NCBI RefSeq assembly: GCF_050624435.1
Contig: NC_134543.1
Location: 124,897,475 to 124,961,474, forward strand
Reading direction: 5' to 3'
Source: Tenrec ecaudatus
Lineage: Eukaryota > Chordata > Mammalia > Afrosoricida > Tenrecidae
DNA: 64,000 nt
Shown here: positions 22,318 through 33,079 of the stretch, one piece after another
Position numbering within the stretch: position 1 is the stretch's first letter
Layout of the letters: every line of letters begins with the position of its first letter
Program-made: the position numbers and the translations under genes
Notes under the pieces: generated by a model
The model's input: only the letters and a program-made list of their open reading frames with translations
Told to the model about the DNA's origin: nothing
The model's database searches: none

Positions 22318-22472
22318 AATACTGTGGTACAAAATGTAAAAATTAATTATGCATCAAATGGGAAAAAATCAGACTCTTATTGAAGTGGTGCCAATACGTC
22401 AACATGCTCCCATGGTCCAACAGTGGTGCACAAATGAGCCAGTTAGCAAGTCCCAATTTTATAGACACTTGG

Positions 22473-22994
22473 TGTGTTAGTCTCGGTAGACTAGAGAAAC
22501 AAATTCATAGACACTCACACGTGTCTAAGAAAGAGCTTTATAGGCAAGAGCAGTTGAATACTGAGAAAACATCCCAGCCCATAGCCCCTATGTCCAATAC
22601 CAATCTATAAAGTCCTCTTCAGACTCACGAAACACATGCAATGACGCCAAATGCAGAAAGATCCAGGGCAGTGGGTGGGAAGTCTTTTGGATTCAGTGGT
22701 GTTGTAAAAATCTCAGCCCTGGCAGGGGTCACCCATGGCTTCTCCAGTTCTAGAGGTCACGGACTATATCAGCCTAGTGCCATGTGTCTTGTCAGTAAAG
22801 CATCTCTCAGGGAGTGAACAGAGGGACAGAGTGTCTCCCGCTCCAGGGAGGAAATACAGCAGTCCCCAGAATCCTCAGGAGAAGGCCACGCCCACACTGA
22901 GGCCTCATTGGCTATATATATCTTGATTGACAGGATAGACTCCACCCCTACACTCTTAATCCTCAAATTGACACCAGATTATGTCACTACCATA
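22473..22994 (-). mobile_element. Solo LTR (522 bp), same family as 9273
   Basis: It begins TGTGTTAGTCTCGGTAGACT and ends ATTATGTCACTACCATA, the reverse complement of the 9273 LTR. Perfect 5-bp target duplication CTTGG (22468-22472 and 22995-22999). No internal region. Confidence 0.88.
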
Positions 22995-22999
22995 CTTGG

Positions 23000-23940
23000 T
23001 AGTAGGAAAAAAACCAAGCAAGTGAAAATAAAAGGGAATCTTTTTTATTTAAAATTAACGACTTAAAAATTCCTAACTCTAACTTCTCTTCTAAACTTGA
23101 TTGCCCTTTCACAACTTGAGTTTGCCACGAGTGTGTTCTTATTCACACAGAGAGAGAATGCCAATAGTTCCATGTAGATGGTAGAAGGGAAAGTTATTTC
23201 AGAAATATACATTTTTTAAAAAGAAAAAAGATGCCATTTATCTTTGAAGACTCTTATCCCCCCTCTTCAGGAATGAGGATGAGGGTGTGCCACTGAGCTG
23301 TCTACATTCAGTTCAGACCCTGGCTAAGGCCAAGTTCATAGGCTTCTACAAAGACAGCCTGTGCCAGAGGGCAGAATTCCTCCTCATCGAGAAATGAAAA
23401 CTGTGAACTCCCTAGAGCTTTGCTCCTGTCAAGTAGATTCTAGAAATTAGGCAGAAGGTTAAGCAAGAGCAGCCATCCGGGCATTATATGATCAATAAGT
23501 GTTACTTAACGATGCTGTCTTTCATCTCCTATCCCCCTAGAAGGCGAAGGCTGATTCTAGCTTGCACGGGTCTAGGAATGGAACATCCCCAGCACTGTAT
23601 GTGAAGTCACAGGCACTCAGGATGAGTTTTAGAGAAGCCTGCTGTCTTGTTCAGTTAGCTGTCCCGGTTTATCCATATCCCTTTGATGGCCAAGGGCACC
23701 AATAACTTTCCTCACTAACTTCCTCCAACCTCCCAGAAGGAATTTCCTTACGTGCAAGGAAAATGCCTATACTCCTGGATTCCTGTACCTTTTTTACAAT
23801 AATGGAGGACCCCAAGGTATGTTGGTTTATGTGAGTTTTAGTTATCGATTTCCATATTAGAAATTAAAACTTAGAAGCGAGAAGCAGAAACAGGAGTCCT
23901 GCCGGATAGAGGTTCTGGCCCCCAGAACCTTATCAGCTAT
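23000..23940. other. No recognisable feature
   Basis: AT-rich unique sequence about 1-2 kb upstream of the RAB8B promoter. Distal regulatory function cannot be judged by eye. Confidence 0.4.
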
Positions 23941-23954
23941 AGAGCTGATGGGGT

Positions 23955-24110
23955 ACTACTCTGGTGGCGCTGTTAGGCACTGGTCTGCAAACTGTATGGG
24001 TGAACGTTCGAGCCCTGCATCTCAGTTCTCGGGCTGCAGGTGAGGCTACACGCAGCGTACACAAGTCGGCATTCACTGGATGGCAGTGGGATTGGTGGTT
24101 GTAGATTTCA
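23955..24110 (+). mobile_element. AfroSINE, forward, diverged
   Basis: CTCTGGTGGCGCTGTTAGGC head, AACGTTCGAGCCCTGCATC as B box, and TCGGCATTCACTGGATGGCA at the 3' end. Confidence 0.65.
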
Positions 24111-24179
24111 AAGAGTTTTCGCATTCAACGTTTCAATTCTTGTTCAGAACTGTATCGGGGGTGGGGATGGGATAGCTTG

Positions 24180-24300
24180 GGGATAGCTGTGTTATACCCA
24201 TTTAACAGATGAAAAACTGAGGTTCAGAGGCTGTGGTTGTAATCAGCCAAAATTCAAATCTTACTCCCCGAATTCCAGTGGTTTTAGTTCCGGCTTGCAA
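24180..24300 (+). repeat. MIR SINE remnant
   Basis: CCATTTAACAGATGAAAAAC, TGAGGTTCAGAGGCTGTGG is diverged MIR core. Confidence 0.7.
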
Positions 24301-24334
24301 TTTTGTAGGGCACAACCCAGTATTTTCAAGCCCA

Positions 24335-24447
24335 TTTAAAAAAATCACTTTATTAGTTTCTCATACAACTCTTATCACAATCCATACAGTCATCAATCGT
24401 GTAAAGCACATTTGTACATTCATTGCCGTCATCATTCTCAGCCCATT
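24335..24447 (-). mobile_element. LINE-3'-end repeat, truncated reverse copy
   Basis: A-rich lead, then TCACTTTATTAGTTTCTCATAC and ACAACTCTTATCACAATCC, the reversed 3' end. Confidence 0.85.
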
Positions 24448-24455
24448 TTTTTAAG

Positions 24456-24458
<3 letters not shown>

Positions 24459-24500
<42 letters not shown>
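24459..24500 (+). repeat. (GT)21 microsatellite
   Basis: Pure GT dinucleotide run about 0.4 kb upstream of the CpG island. Confidence 0.97.
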
Positions 24501-24502
<2 letters not shown>

Positions 24503-24940
24503 TAGTTAGTATTCTGCGTAGCAGAACCTCCAAAATACTCATCGTATTTGGCTCTGGACTGTGAGACGTGACGATAGGAAAGCCGGTGAGGGCTTCGAGG
24601 TGTTGCTGGGCAGGAACTGGGGAAGCCAATAATACACACTCTAGATCTATATAAACCGCAGGCTGCGCCACAATAGCGTGAAGGAAAGAATCTGGGAGCA
24701 AACAGAAGAGATGCTGGAGACGGGGATTCAGAGTCCAAGGTCCTAGATTTGAAATGCTCCCCCACACAAAGAAACCGTGAAGTTCCCATGGCGCGATGCT
24801 CAGTTTGACCTGGGCATAACCTCCCTGCTCATGTGGAAATGCTTAGTCCATCGGGTCACCGAGCGGAGAGTCAGCCTTCTTTTATTCCCGGGTGCCCGCC
24901 GGCCAGCCCGCGCCGGGCACGCCCGAGACTCGCCCACAAA

Positions 24941-24960
24941 ACTACAACTCCCAGGAAGCC
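24941..24960 (+). promoter_or_regulatory. ZNF143/THAP11-type promoter motif
   Basis: The sequence ACTACAACTCCCAGGAAGCC closely matches the ACTACAnnTCCC core bound by ZNF143 and THAP11 at many CpG-island promoters. It sits about 210-230 bp upstream of the RAB8B ATG. Binding is inferred. Confidence 0.75.
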
Positions 24961-24978
24961 TTGGGACACGGACGGTGC

Positions 24979-25000
24979 TGACGTAGCCCTCGCGGATTGG
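24979..25000. promoter_or_regulatory. CRE-like half-site and inverted CCAAT box
   Basis: TGACGTA (24979-24985) resembles a CREB/ATF half-site and ATTGG (24996-25000) is an inverted CCAAT box (NF-Y). They lie between the ZNF143 motif and the GC boxes, a common proximal-promoter order. Confidence 0.55.
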
Positions 25001-25007
25001 CCGCGTG

Positions 25008-25072
25008 GGGCGGGGCGCGCAGGCCTCCTCCAAGAGGCGGGGCGGGGCTCGGGTCGCGGGGCGGGGCGAGCG
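25008..25072. promoter_or_regulatory. Cluster of SP/KLF GC boxes
   Basis: GGGGCGGGGC-type GC boxes repeat about four times in this short stretch, typical of SP1/KLF-driven promoters without TATA boxes. Transcription probably starts here or shortly downstream. The start site cannot be fixed from sequence. Confidence 0.65.
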
Positions 25073-25167
25073 GTGGCGGCTCGGCGGGCACGCCCCCTCG
25101 CCCGCGGCCCCCTCCCCGCCTTTCTCCGCCGCCTCCTCCCGCTCCCGGGTCAGAAGGCCGGAGCGCG

Positions 25168-25176
25168 AAGATGGCG
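25168..25176 (+). promoter_or_regulatory. YY1-like motif overlapping RAB8B ATG
   Basis: AAGATGGCG matches the YY1 core (AAGATGGCGGC) and overlaps the start codon. YY1 sites at start codons are frequent in CpG-island genes. Coding constraint alone could also produce this match. Confidence 0.4.
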
Positions 25177-25294
25177 AAGACGTACGATTATCTGTTCAAG
25201 CTGCTGCTGATCGGCGACTCGGGCGTGGGCAAGACCTGCCTCCTGTTCCGCTTCTCCGAAGACGCCTTCAACACCACCTTCATCTCCACCATCG
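25171..25294 (+). CDS. RAB8B: RAB8B, first coding exon (partial gene)
   Basis: Rab-family small GTPase of exocytic and ciliary membrane traffic. It cycles between GTP-bound (membrane, effector-binding) and GDP-bound (GDI, cytosol) states. The exon encodes 41 full codons plus one base. Residues 15-22 read GDSGVGKT, the P-loop that binds phosphates and Mg. The end of the exon reads FISTI(G), so it includes switch I Thr40. From family knowledge, Leu24 and Thr35 (KTCLLF, AFNTTF) fit RAB8B; RAB8A has Val and Ser there, and RAB10 and RAB13 differ at more sites. The ATG has A at -3 and G at +4, a strong Kozak context. The exon ends ATC-G followed by GTGAGG, a phase-1 donor at the position where Rab8 genes split the STIG glycine codon. 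The remaining exons, with switch II and the prenylated C terminus, lie beyond the window. A retrocopy is unlikely because of the intact donor and the CpG-island promoter. Confidence 0.93.
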
Positions 25295-25519
25295 GTGAGG
25301 GAGGGGGCGCGGGCCCGGACGGGGGACGAGCCGCGCGGGGGGCGGGGAGCGGGGGGCCGTGGGGAGGCGGGGGCTGGGGAGCCCGGGAGAGGGTCCCGGG
25401 GGCGGCCGGGGCGAGGGCGCCCAGAGACGGCGGAGGCACGAGGGAGAGGGGCGGGCGGGGACGTGCGGCCGGGGGAGAGGAGGAACTTGGGCGCCAAGGA
25501 AGGGAAAGGGAGCCCGAGG

Positions 25520-27954
25520 ACCCAGGACCGGGAATATTGGGGGAAGGAGAGGATCCGGGGGCTGGCAGCGAAGGGGTTCTAGGAGGACAAAGTGGGGGCC
25601 CCGAGAACGCTCATAGAGAGGAGAACGAGAATGGTGAGTGTCAAAACGGGTTAAAAGCCAGGAAAGAGGAAGGAAGTGTGAAGGGGGAAATGAAGGGCTG
25701 GGGAAAATGGGAGGGATGCGAAGCAGAGGGACAGAGGACACGGGGGACAGGAGGGGTGAGGATCAGGCAATCGGGAGGGAACTGAGTGGGATGAGCGTGA
25801 CCTCGGGCTGAGGGACCACTGGTGATCTGGCTCCCAGAGGTCTGGGCAGAGATGGCGTGGCAGCCGGGCAGAAAAAATTGCCGGCGGGGGAAGAGTTCCA
25901 GGGTCCAGAGGGTGGCCGGAGGGGACTTGGTAGGAAAAGTAAAGGAGACTTGGGTGGAGATGAAAAGACACTGCTACCTACGGAGCACTAAATTGTTCTG
26001 TGATTGTTCATGAGTGGTGGGTTGGTGACTTGGAATGGGGTGGCCAGGAAACTATGGTTTGCCCCTCCTCTACCTTCTCCTGAGAAGCACCACATCTCAG
26101 TTTGTCATACTTGTACTTAAATCTTTAATAACTTCTCAGCTAACAAACTCATCTGAACATTCTCCCCGTGTCCTTGTGTGCTTTATTTGGGTTCCAAAGG
26201 AATCTCCACGTTCGCTGTACATTCAGCGACCCCAACTACTTCCAGTTGATTTCAGAGTTTTGTTTCATTTTTCTGATCTTGACTGGGAGCCGTCCTACCA
26301 ACTTTTTTGGGTGGAAACCATCGTGTTCCGGTCAATAAGATCTCAAACTTGCCATAGGCTGAAGAGCAAGTTAAAGTTGACACTAAGCTACCTATAGGAA
26401 CAATCTTAACATCATTTTCCTCACTAAATAGCCGCAGTTAATAAGGAACCCTAGGAATCTTAACTTTGGGTTGTCTGGGTGCTGTTAGTGGTCTTAATGG
26501 TAGTTCATTCAGGCCTCAAGCCAATGGTTCTTACAATGTATGACGCCATGAATTGCTGGGTTGGAGATGCTCTTTGGTTGTATGTTCACATATTTGTGTT
26601 TAAAGCATAACTTATCTTTTGTCATAAGGAGTATTTAGGTATAGTGTGCTCTTTACTCAAGTCTTCCCAGGGAAGGCTATGGTTTATTTGTCTGTTTGTC
26701 TGGGCCTCTGAGCTTCCCTGTGGATCAGATGGTCCGAAACCTCATCTGCGTTGTGATGTCTGTCTGGGTTTAAGGAAGTTTGAGTTGCGAGTTCTTGGCA
26801 GTCAGTCTTGAGTGAGACTTTTTCTTCTCTGAGGAAGCAGATTTTAAATGTCATCTCACACGTGTATTCCTAAGAGCTTTGGTGGGAACTGGTACAGTAA
26901 CTAAAGGGCATTTGTTTTTTGATCTAAGGACCAAATTCCAAGCCTCATACCATCTCTTTGCATTACCGAATGCATAATGCAGTACAAATGGACTTGCTAA
27001 GACGCTGCACGGATCGTCTTTGTCCAGTATATGTTCGAGCCCTCCCAGAGTATCCTCCTTCTCCAGGAGTGAATGAATTTTCCTTGTGTTTCTCCTGTGT
27101 CTCCTTAGCTGACTTTTGCTTTTTGCAATACTTCTATTAGTGTGTTTTTTTTTTAATCTCGGTCTCCCTCTCTCCTTAATGCACGCCCCTCCTCATTTCC
27201 TGTAAAATTGTCTGCTTCCTTTTAACACCGCAGTTAAAAAAAATAAATATTTCTCGTTCTGAAGGACTAACCTCATTTCTTGAGTGCATTATTTTTCTTT
27301 TGTTATTATTAGATGATTGCAGTGTGAGTTTCTTTGGAGGGTTGCAGCTAAGGAAGGCCTGGAAACCTCTGTCCTGAAACTGTTTGCGAGGTAGATGTTC
27401 ATTTAAGTGGGGTCAATGTGATGCAAGATCTGGTCTGAGCTTTCTGTGGGGTGGATGTGGTCAGAAGCAGCTATCGGGTGCTTTTCTTAAGATGACGAGG
27501 AGGAGGGGAAATCCCATGCCTTGTCTTTAGCCCCAGAACTCTGACAGGAAGTGAGCACAGACTTTATATACCTGAGGCCTACTGTTTTGCAGTTAAAATT
27601 AAGCTGGGAAAATCATGTGAGTATTAATACCATTGTAGTGAGATTAGTGAAAAACCCCACAGACCCTCCTCAGGCCTGAAAGGCAGGCAGGGGGTGTTAA
27701 CCTCTCTAGCCTGCAACCCTCGCCCCCCAACTTCTCTACCCTGATGCTCAGGTGCTCTGAGGTTGTTGACGTGTGAACTGGAGGTCTGTCGCTTCCCGTG
27801 CCATCGTTTTCTTTCTTGAAGAACTGAGGTGTGTCATTTCCTGGGCTTCTCTGACTGGGGTTGACACTGTCTGCCACAGCATTGCTGACAAGACCTGATA
27901 AGGGCGCCGTCACATTTTCTTAACGCCTTGGGTTTGTTGGTGTATGTTTTGCAA

Positions 27955-28006
<52 letters not shown>

Positions 28007-29235
28007 CGCGCGCACGCGCGGAGTTCTCTTCCATGAAAGCATATTCTCAGTTTTGCAAAGCTGAAATCATTTTTAAAAAGGGAGTCTGCCATCTTTAGAC
28101 AGTTTTATTGGGAGCTTTGCCATTCTGAAAAGAAGGATCCAGTTAGTCATTTTGATTCCAGATACAGGGGTCCCACAGGTACGCTGCTGCTGCTGCCTTC
28201 GCTGAGGACTGGCTGTCTTGAGTCAGGTAGCTGGTGGTTCCCTTTCTTGTCTTGGGGCGAGCATGGGGCCAGTTTCCTTTCATCAGGCTTTCTGAGGGTC
28301 TTCTACACCATCAATCTGATGAGTAGTTGTTAGCTGTGGAACAGGGCTGTTTTCTCCTCCTGAAGCAATAGACACAGTGGCTTGGACCAGTAAGTCTTTG
28401 AGTTCAAATGTTTCAGAACTGGAGAAAGTATGTTGGTGAGCTCAAAGCAAAACATGATCAAAACTCACATTTATTTAAATGTCTGTAACATGTCATATTA
28501 AGACAGAAGGCAACCCAGTTAGATCTATCTTTCCTTTGGGTTGTGGTGCATTTTAATAATGACTCGAGGGTGAATTGACATGCTGAATGATACCCATCAA
28601 AGGTGCTGAAGAAACTAAAACAAGAACTCAGCTCTGCCCTCGAAGGAAATAATTGGACCATCTTCCCTGTCCTGCCCCTGCACCCTTCTTCCTGTTAGGG
28701 TATTTCCTGAGTGGGTTTTCTTACAGTCATGGTTTGACAGCAGGAAGTACCTTAGACATGATCTGTTTTATGCCCCTGCCCCGATTTTGTAATTAAGAAA
28801 GCTCAGGTAATATCGACATCCACAGCATCACTCAGCTGGTTGTAGCAGAGCCCATGGGGGAATCCCAAATCCACAGTCATGGTACTTTTCAAAATGCTGA
28901 ACTCCTGCCACTTCTGATCATTATAATCTTGCCTTGCAATATAAGTTGCTCCCTCCTCCCAGGAGGAATTAGATTTGGCACACATGGGAGCAAAGCTGTT
29001 CCCACTTGTCCAGCCAAGTCTGTTCCGGGAAAGAGCAAACGCTCATGTCAAAGTCATAGAGTTTATGCTGGGAAACTCAGCATATAGCTGTCCTTTGCCC
29101 TTTTTCTCCATGTCTGGAATTTCAAGTTAGGAGATCAAAGTGCATTCTGGTATTGACATGCTTTGTACGTGCAAAATACGTGGTGAAATCACATTAACAG
29201 CGCCATATTGGGAATTACGGATGCCTGGCCTCAAC
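25520..29235. other. Intron 1 proximal part, no repeat recognised except (CA)n
   Basis: The first about 400 bp stay purine-rich. The rest is unique-looking DNA with no insertion I can name apart from the CA tract at 27956. Long repeat-free stretches next to a promoter often hold enhancers; that is inference. Confidence 0.5.
27956..28003 (+). repeat. (CA)n microsatellite
   Basis: About 24 CA units, followed by an alternating purine/pyrimidine GCGCGCACGCGCG run, Z-DNA-prone. Confidence 0.97.
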
Positions 29236-29238
29236 AGA

Positions 29239-29490
29239 AGAAGCCCTGGTGGCTTAGCGGATTACACTTGGGACTGTTAACTACAAGGTGAGTAGTTTGA
29301 ACCCAAACCCACCAGCTGTTCCACAGGAGACAGATGAGGCTTCCTGTTCCCATAAAGATTTGCAGAGTTAAAAAAAATGTTTACAGAGTCGAGTCGAAAA
29401 CCGATGAGGAGATGGGCACAGGTGGTAGTACTGTCCTATTCTGTAGGGTCGACATGATTCAGGATTGACTCCAGGCCAGTAAGTTGAGTT
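29239..29490 (+). mobile_element. AfroSINE, forward, with internal A-rich insertion
   Basis: AGCCCTGGTGGCTTAGCGG head, B-box-like AGTTTGAACCCAAACCCACC, then an internal A-rich stretch and about 50 extra bases before the 3' end (CTGTAGGGTCGACATGATTC). Confidence 0.85.
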
Positions 29491-29504
29491 GAATTGTCTC
29501 ATCA

Positions 29505-29675
29505 GAAGAAACCCTTGCGGTACAGTTTGCTCAGCTGCCGAAAGTTGGAGGTGAGAACCCACCAAGTGCTCGACAGAGGAAAGTCCCCCCAATCCTATAA
29601 AGGAAATCCTGTGGGGCAGTCTCTGACACGCGGTGTGGCTATGGGTCGGACTTGACTTCCAACCACACAACAGCC
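29505..29675 (+). mobile_element. AfroSINE, forward, adjacent second copy
   Basis: AAACCCTTGCGGTACAGTTT head, GAGAACCCACCAAGTGCTCG, GAAATCCTGTGGGGCAGTC and GGCTATGGGTCGGACTTGAC. It follows the previous copy by about 15 bp in the same orientation. Confidence 0.8.
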
Positions 29676-29745
29676 TCATCAGAGCCCTTTGAGCTGCCGC
29701 CTTCTGTAGCATGGCCTGCGTGTCTCTGGTTGACTTTCCTGAAAA

Positions 29746-29934
29746 GCGGGGGTTGGCAAAGCCCGCAACCTGTCTTTATGTAGTTCACAAGCTAAGCGTG
29801 GTTTTACATTTTTACAAAGGATTTTAAAGGGAACAAAGAAGAAAGAAGACTGTGTGACAGAGACCATCTGCGGCCTGCAAAAGCTAAAGCGACTTACTAA
29901 CTGGCCCTTTACCGGAAAGCCTGGCTGACCCCTT
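29746..29934 (-). mobile_element. Old hAT-like MITE
   Basis: The ends GGGGGTTGGCAAAGCC and GGCTGACCCC are inverted, and GGCCTGCAAAAGCTAAAG with CTGGCCCTTTACCGG inside match a eutherian hAT-type element ('ggccctttacagaaaaagtttgc'-like). The exact family is uncertain. Confidence 0.6.
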
Positions 29935-30556
29935 CTCCAAAGGAAAAACCGTTTGGGATTGGTAGAAATTCAAAGCTTTCATCGAGACTTATTGACTGAA
30001 AAACAAACTTTGTCATATTTACATTTTTGCCCAAGATGATATCAACATTTGGCTGAGTACCATCCAGATAGGCAGAACAAGTCGGCTTTAGCTTCCAAGT
30101 TGTTTTCCTTGGTTCCAGCTTTTCCAACAACAAATGCAAGGAGCCCACCAACTCCACAGGGAACATTTTGTACATCGTGCCCTCCTGGAATGTCACTGTG
30201 TTCTTTGAGCAGGCTTCCATGCAAGGAGGATGGCCATCTTGGAATCCGAATGATGGTTTTGAGAGCAAGGTGTTTGGGGAGGAAAAAGTAGAATTCCATA
30301 TGGAAGATAAAGGATTTACAAACTCATCTCCCTTGTGTCGGAATGAATGACAAAAGCCATTCAAGCAAGGTTCCGATGGGTGTGAGGAAACCAGCTCTTG
30401 GATACAGATAGGGCATCGACTTGGGAAGAAGTATAATCGAATCAAGAGCGCTGCTGCTCGTTCTGCGTGCCAGCTACGTGGGGAGGAAGCTTTCTTGGCA
30501 AGAGAGCCAGGCTGCTTCGATCTGTCAAGAAAAGCTGGGGAGGAAGAAGTTTGCAT
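29909..30556 (-). other. Unexplained 215-codon open reading frame
   Basis: Uninterrupted from ATG to stop on the strand opposite RAB8B. I do not recognise the protein. It has a CPIC followed 12 residues later by a CLNGFCH segment, faintly RING-like, but without the remaining metal ligands. No membrane segment or coiled coil stands out. Its last residues run into the hAT-like element at 29746-29934, so at most the first about 205 codons could be native. By a stop-density estimate, a frame this long is unlikely but not impossible in 64 kb. Options are a retrocopy fragment, a minus-strand exon or chance. Confidence 0.3.
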
Positions 30557-30559
30557 ATT

Positions 30560-32170
30560 GTTTTAAAGGAAAAGAAGTGTGTGGTCTTTGGAGATAAGTA
30601 AACATTAGTTACTTTTGAATGAAGCCTGATTACCGATCTGAAATGAAAACGTCAGACCAGAAGTGGACAGCTGGGCAGCTACGTGGGATGACCTGCGGCT
30701 GCCTCAGGTCTAGGTGGCCCTGTCAGCCTGCCTGTAGCAGCCTCTGGCCTGGGGACCAGCATTCTGCGTGTGCTAGAATGCCTACGTGGGGAACAGATTC
30801 ACCTGAGAGTTTCCATAGCAGGGTAAGAAAGGATGGGGAAATAGATTTTAGATAGTGAATAATATCATGGAGTATGATATCGTGAAAACTCTGAAATGGT
30901 AGTAGCCAATAGAAAGAGAAGATTATGGATTATTACTCTCTAGGTCAGGACTCGCAGACTGAATTAAGGGGAGTGGGCCCTGAGTGGGAGTCAATAGGAA
31001 TGGTGTGGCTCCTGGCAAATGGGACAGCAGATTCAAGAAAAAAATTTTTTTTCCGAGCCATTTTTCTGCTGCGGCTTTACTGTTGCCATGCTGGGAAGTC
31101 TCCTATTTCGAGATTTGCTGAAATTGCCTCATACACATTTATCAAGGCAAACCAAAACAAACCCCAAACAGTGAAGACTCTTACCAGTACGGGCCAAAGA
31201 GACAGGTCTGTCTAGAAGCAGCCGGTGAACCACCAGCTTAGAAGCAGGGTAGGGATGCATAGTGGTCATAGGTCGTATTTTAAAACGGAGCCTTTGATCA
31301 GAGCTGGTGCTGGAATGAGAGAAGCCCTAAGGTCTACTTGTTTCCGAGTGCCGCTCCTTGAAGCACCTCTTGCTCAGGGCTGGGAAAGGGTGCTGACGTG
31401 GGACGAGCAATGGCTCTGTAGCCGAATCTGGCTCCTGACCTGGCATCGCATCCCCTGCCCCTTGCTCCTTGGCCTTTGATGGGTCAGTCGACCTTCTAGG
31501 ACCCTCTGTTCTCAGTAAATAAAGTGATAATGTTTGCACCTACCGTTCAGGGTTGCCGTGAGTTCTCCAGGGCTGGAGTCAAATCTTGCTCGGCCCTTAA
31601 ATCTTTAAGGCCTGTATTAGATGACTAATTGGTTGCATGAATAGATGGACCAATGAATTATGGAAGTACTGTATTGAATGCTAAAGTGTTGTGTGACTTT
31701 TAGTTGTTATTATCTTCATGGTATTATAGATGATTCAACAATGCCTGAGTTGGGATTTAAAGTGTTCCATTTGAATTCTTAATGCCAGGATGGCATTTCC
31801 CCCATGTAAATGCTGTGTATGCTTCAATAATCAGTTTTAAACGGTTGCTTTGGAATATGAAAGATACTGCACTTGTCTTTCAGTCTCCATAATAAGCCGT
31901 TGAACTCCCTCCTTCCAACCCCCACCAACATAAATACCAAATAGAAAATGAGTGAAATCACTGGTTGGGCATTCAAAGAGCCATTTCAGCTTTGTCTCTG
32001 CCCATTAGCTCGGAACAATGCAACAGATGCCTGTTAACAGTTTCATGGCCAGCTTTAATTAGCAGATGGAGATGTGTTTGTCAGTGTTCTGCCCAGCCCT
32101 TCTCTGAGTGACAGGGTAGTGAGTGGGTTGGAGCTGGGCGTGGTGTTTGCATAGAAAAAGCCAAATCCCA
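30560..32170. other. Unassigned intron sequence
   Basis: No exon, SINE or LINE that I can name. Confidence 0.4.
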
Positions 32171-32178
32171 TTTTAAAA

Positions 32179-32214
32179 CAATTCTATATAATACACATGT
32201 ATTATATAGAATTG
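32179..32214. repeat. Perfect 16-bp inverted repeat, 4-nt loop
   Basis: Left arm CAATTCTATATAATAC (32179-32194), loop ACAT, right arm GTATTATATAGAATTG (32199-32214). All 16 pairs match. It could be a very short MITE core or a hairpin. Confidence 0.95.
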
Positions 32215-32339
32215 CTTCGACTATTTTGTTGAAACTATACTATCTAGAGTAAAACTGATGTTGACAGTTGTGTGTCTTTCCTCATTACAGGGAAGAAGAG
32301 CTCCTATTTTAGGTTTAAATGAAGCTTTTAGTTTTTTGG

Positions 32340-32550
32340 TTTTTAAAAAAATAATTTTATTGGGAGCTCATACAACTCATCATAATCCATACATAACATC
32401 CATTGTGGCAACCACATTTGTACATGTTACCACCATCATTCTCAAAACATTTGCTTTCTACTTGAGCCCTTGGTATCAGCTCCTCATTTTTTCCCCTCCC
32501 TCCCTGCTCCCCTCTCCCCCATGAACCCTTGATAATGTATAAATTATTAT
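32340..32550 (-). mobile_element. LINE-3'-end repeat, truncated reverse copy
   Basis: TTTTATTGGGAGCTCATACA through CTTGAGCCCTTGGTATCAGC to AACCCTTGATAATGTATAAA, the reversed last 200 bp of the family. Confidence 0.88.
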
Positions 32551-32732
32551 TAGTTTAGTTTAGTTTTAAACTGCCACAAAGTGGCATTCATTCTTTCAAA
32601 GTCCATTTTAGTATTTTTGCCTGGCTGTGTTTAAGAATACTCATCACTGGATGGGATGGGCTTTAGTGGGAGTGTCAATTCTGACTGGTAGTGACTGTCT
32701 CAGATGCGTTAAAGACTTCTGAGGTCTTACCT

Positions 32733-32925
32733 AAGGAGCACTGGTGGCACTGTCTGATCAGCATTAGACTACTATTGACAGGGTCAAGGGTTCAAATCCA
32801 CCAGCTTCTCTGCAAAAGAAAGATGAGGCTGGCTGCTTCCATAAAGATTATCAAATCCTGGGAAGCCCTATAGTGAGTGGGTCAGAATCGACTAACTTAC
32901 TGGGAATGGGTTTGGTTTTCAAGAT
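32733..32925 (+). mobile_element. AfroSINE, forward
   Basis: GGAGCACTGGTGGCACTGTC head, GGGTTCAAATCCACCAGC (clear tRNA B box), AAAGATGAGGCTGGCTGC, and GGGTCAGAATCGACTAAC at the 3' end. Confidence 0.93.
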
Positions 32926-33079
32926 ACTACCCGAGCTGTTGGGGCCCAACTTCCCAGAGCCCTCTTTGTTTGCAGTGTGGGCAAGGCTTCAGCAGGGGAT
33001 GAGGACTGGGGTATCTGTGCCTAATGCTCCATCTGGGAATATTTAAAGCAGGGCTGGGTGGTTTACTTGTTTGTGACCC

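Larger units (their letters stand above)
24865..25520. promoter_or_regulatory. CpG island at RAB8B promoter and exon 1
   Basis: GC content and CpG density rise sharply here compared with both flanks. CpG-rich runs continue through the 5' leader, exon 1 and the first about 200 bp of intron 1. No TATA box is evident near the start codon. This is the usual architecture of a housekeeping, dispersed-start promoter. The boundaries are judged by eye. Confidence 0.9.

Noticed and set aside
25171..25294. RAB8A, RAB10 or RAB13 instead of RAB8B
   Set aside because: Leu24 and Thr35 fit RAB8B; RAB8A has Val/Ser there, and the other two differ at more positions in the exon.
25280..25741. Long minus-strand frames over the CpG island
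   Set aside because: Low stop density in GC-rich DNA, proline/arginine-rich composition and no domain.
24997..25785. A 262-codon frame that extends RAB8B upstream and through the donor
   Set aside because: It begins with TTG in the promoter, reads through the splice donor and is stop-free only because the CpG island is GC-rich.
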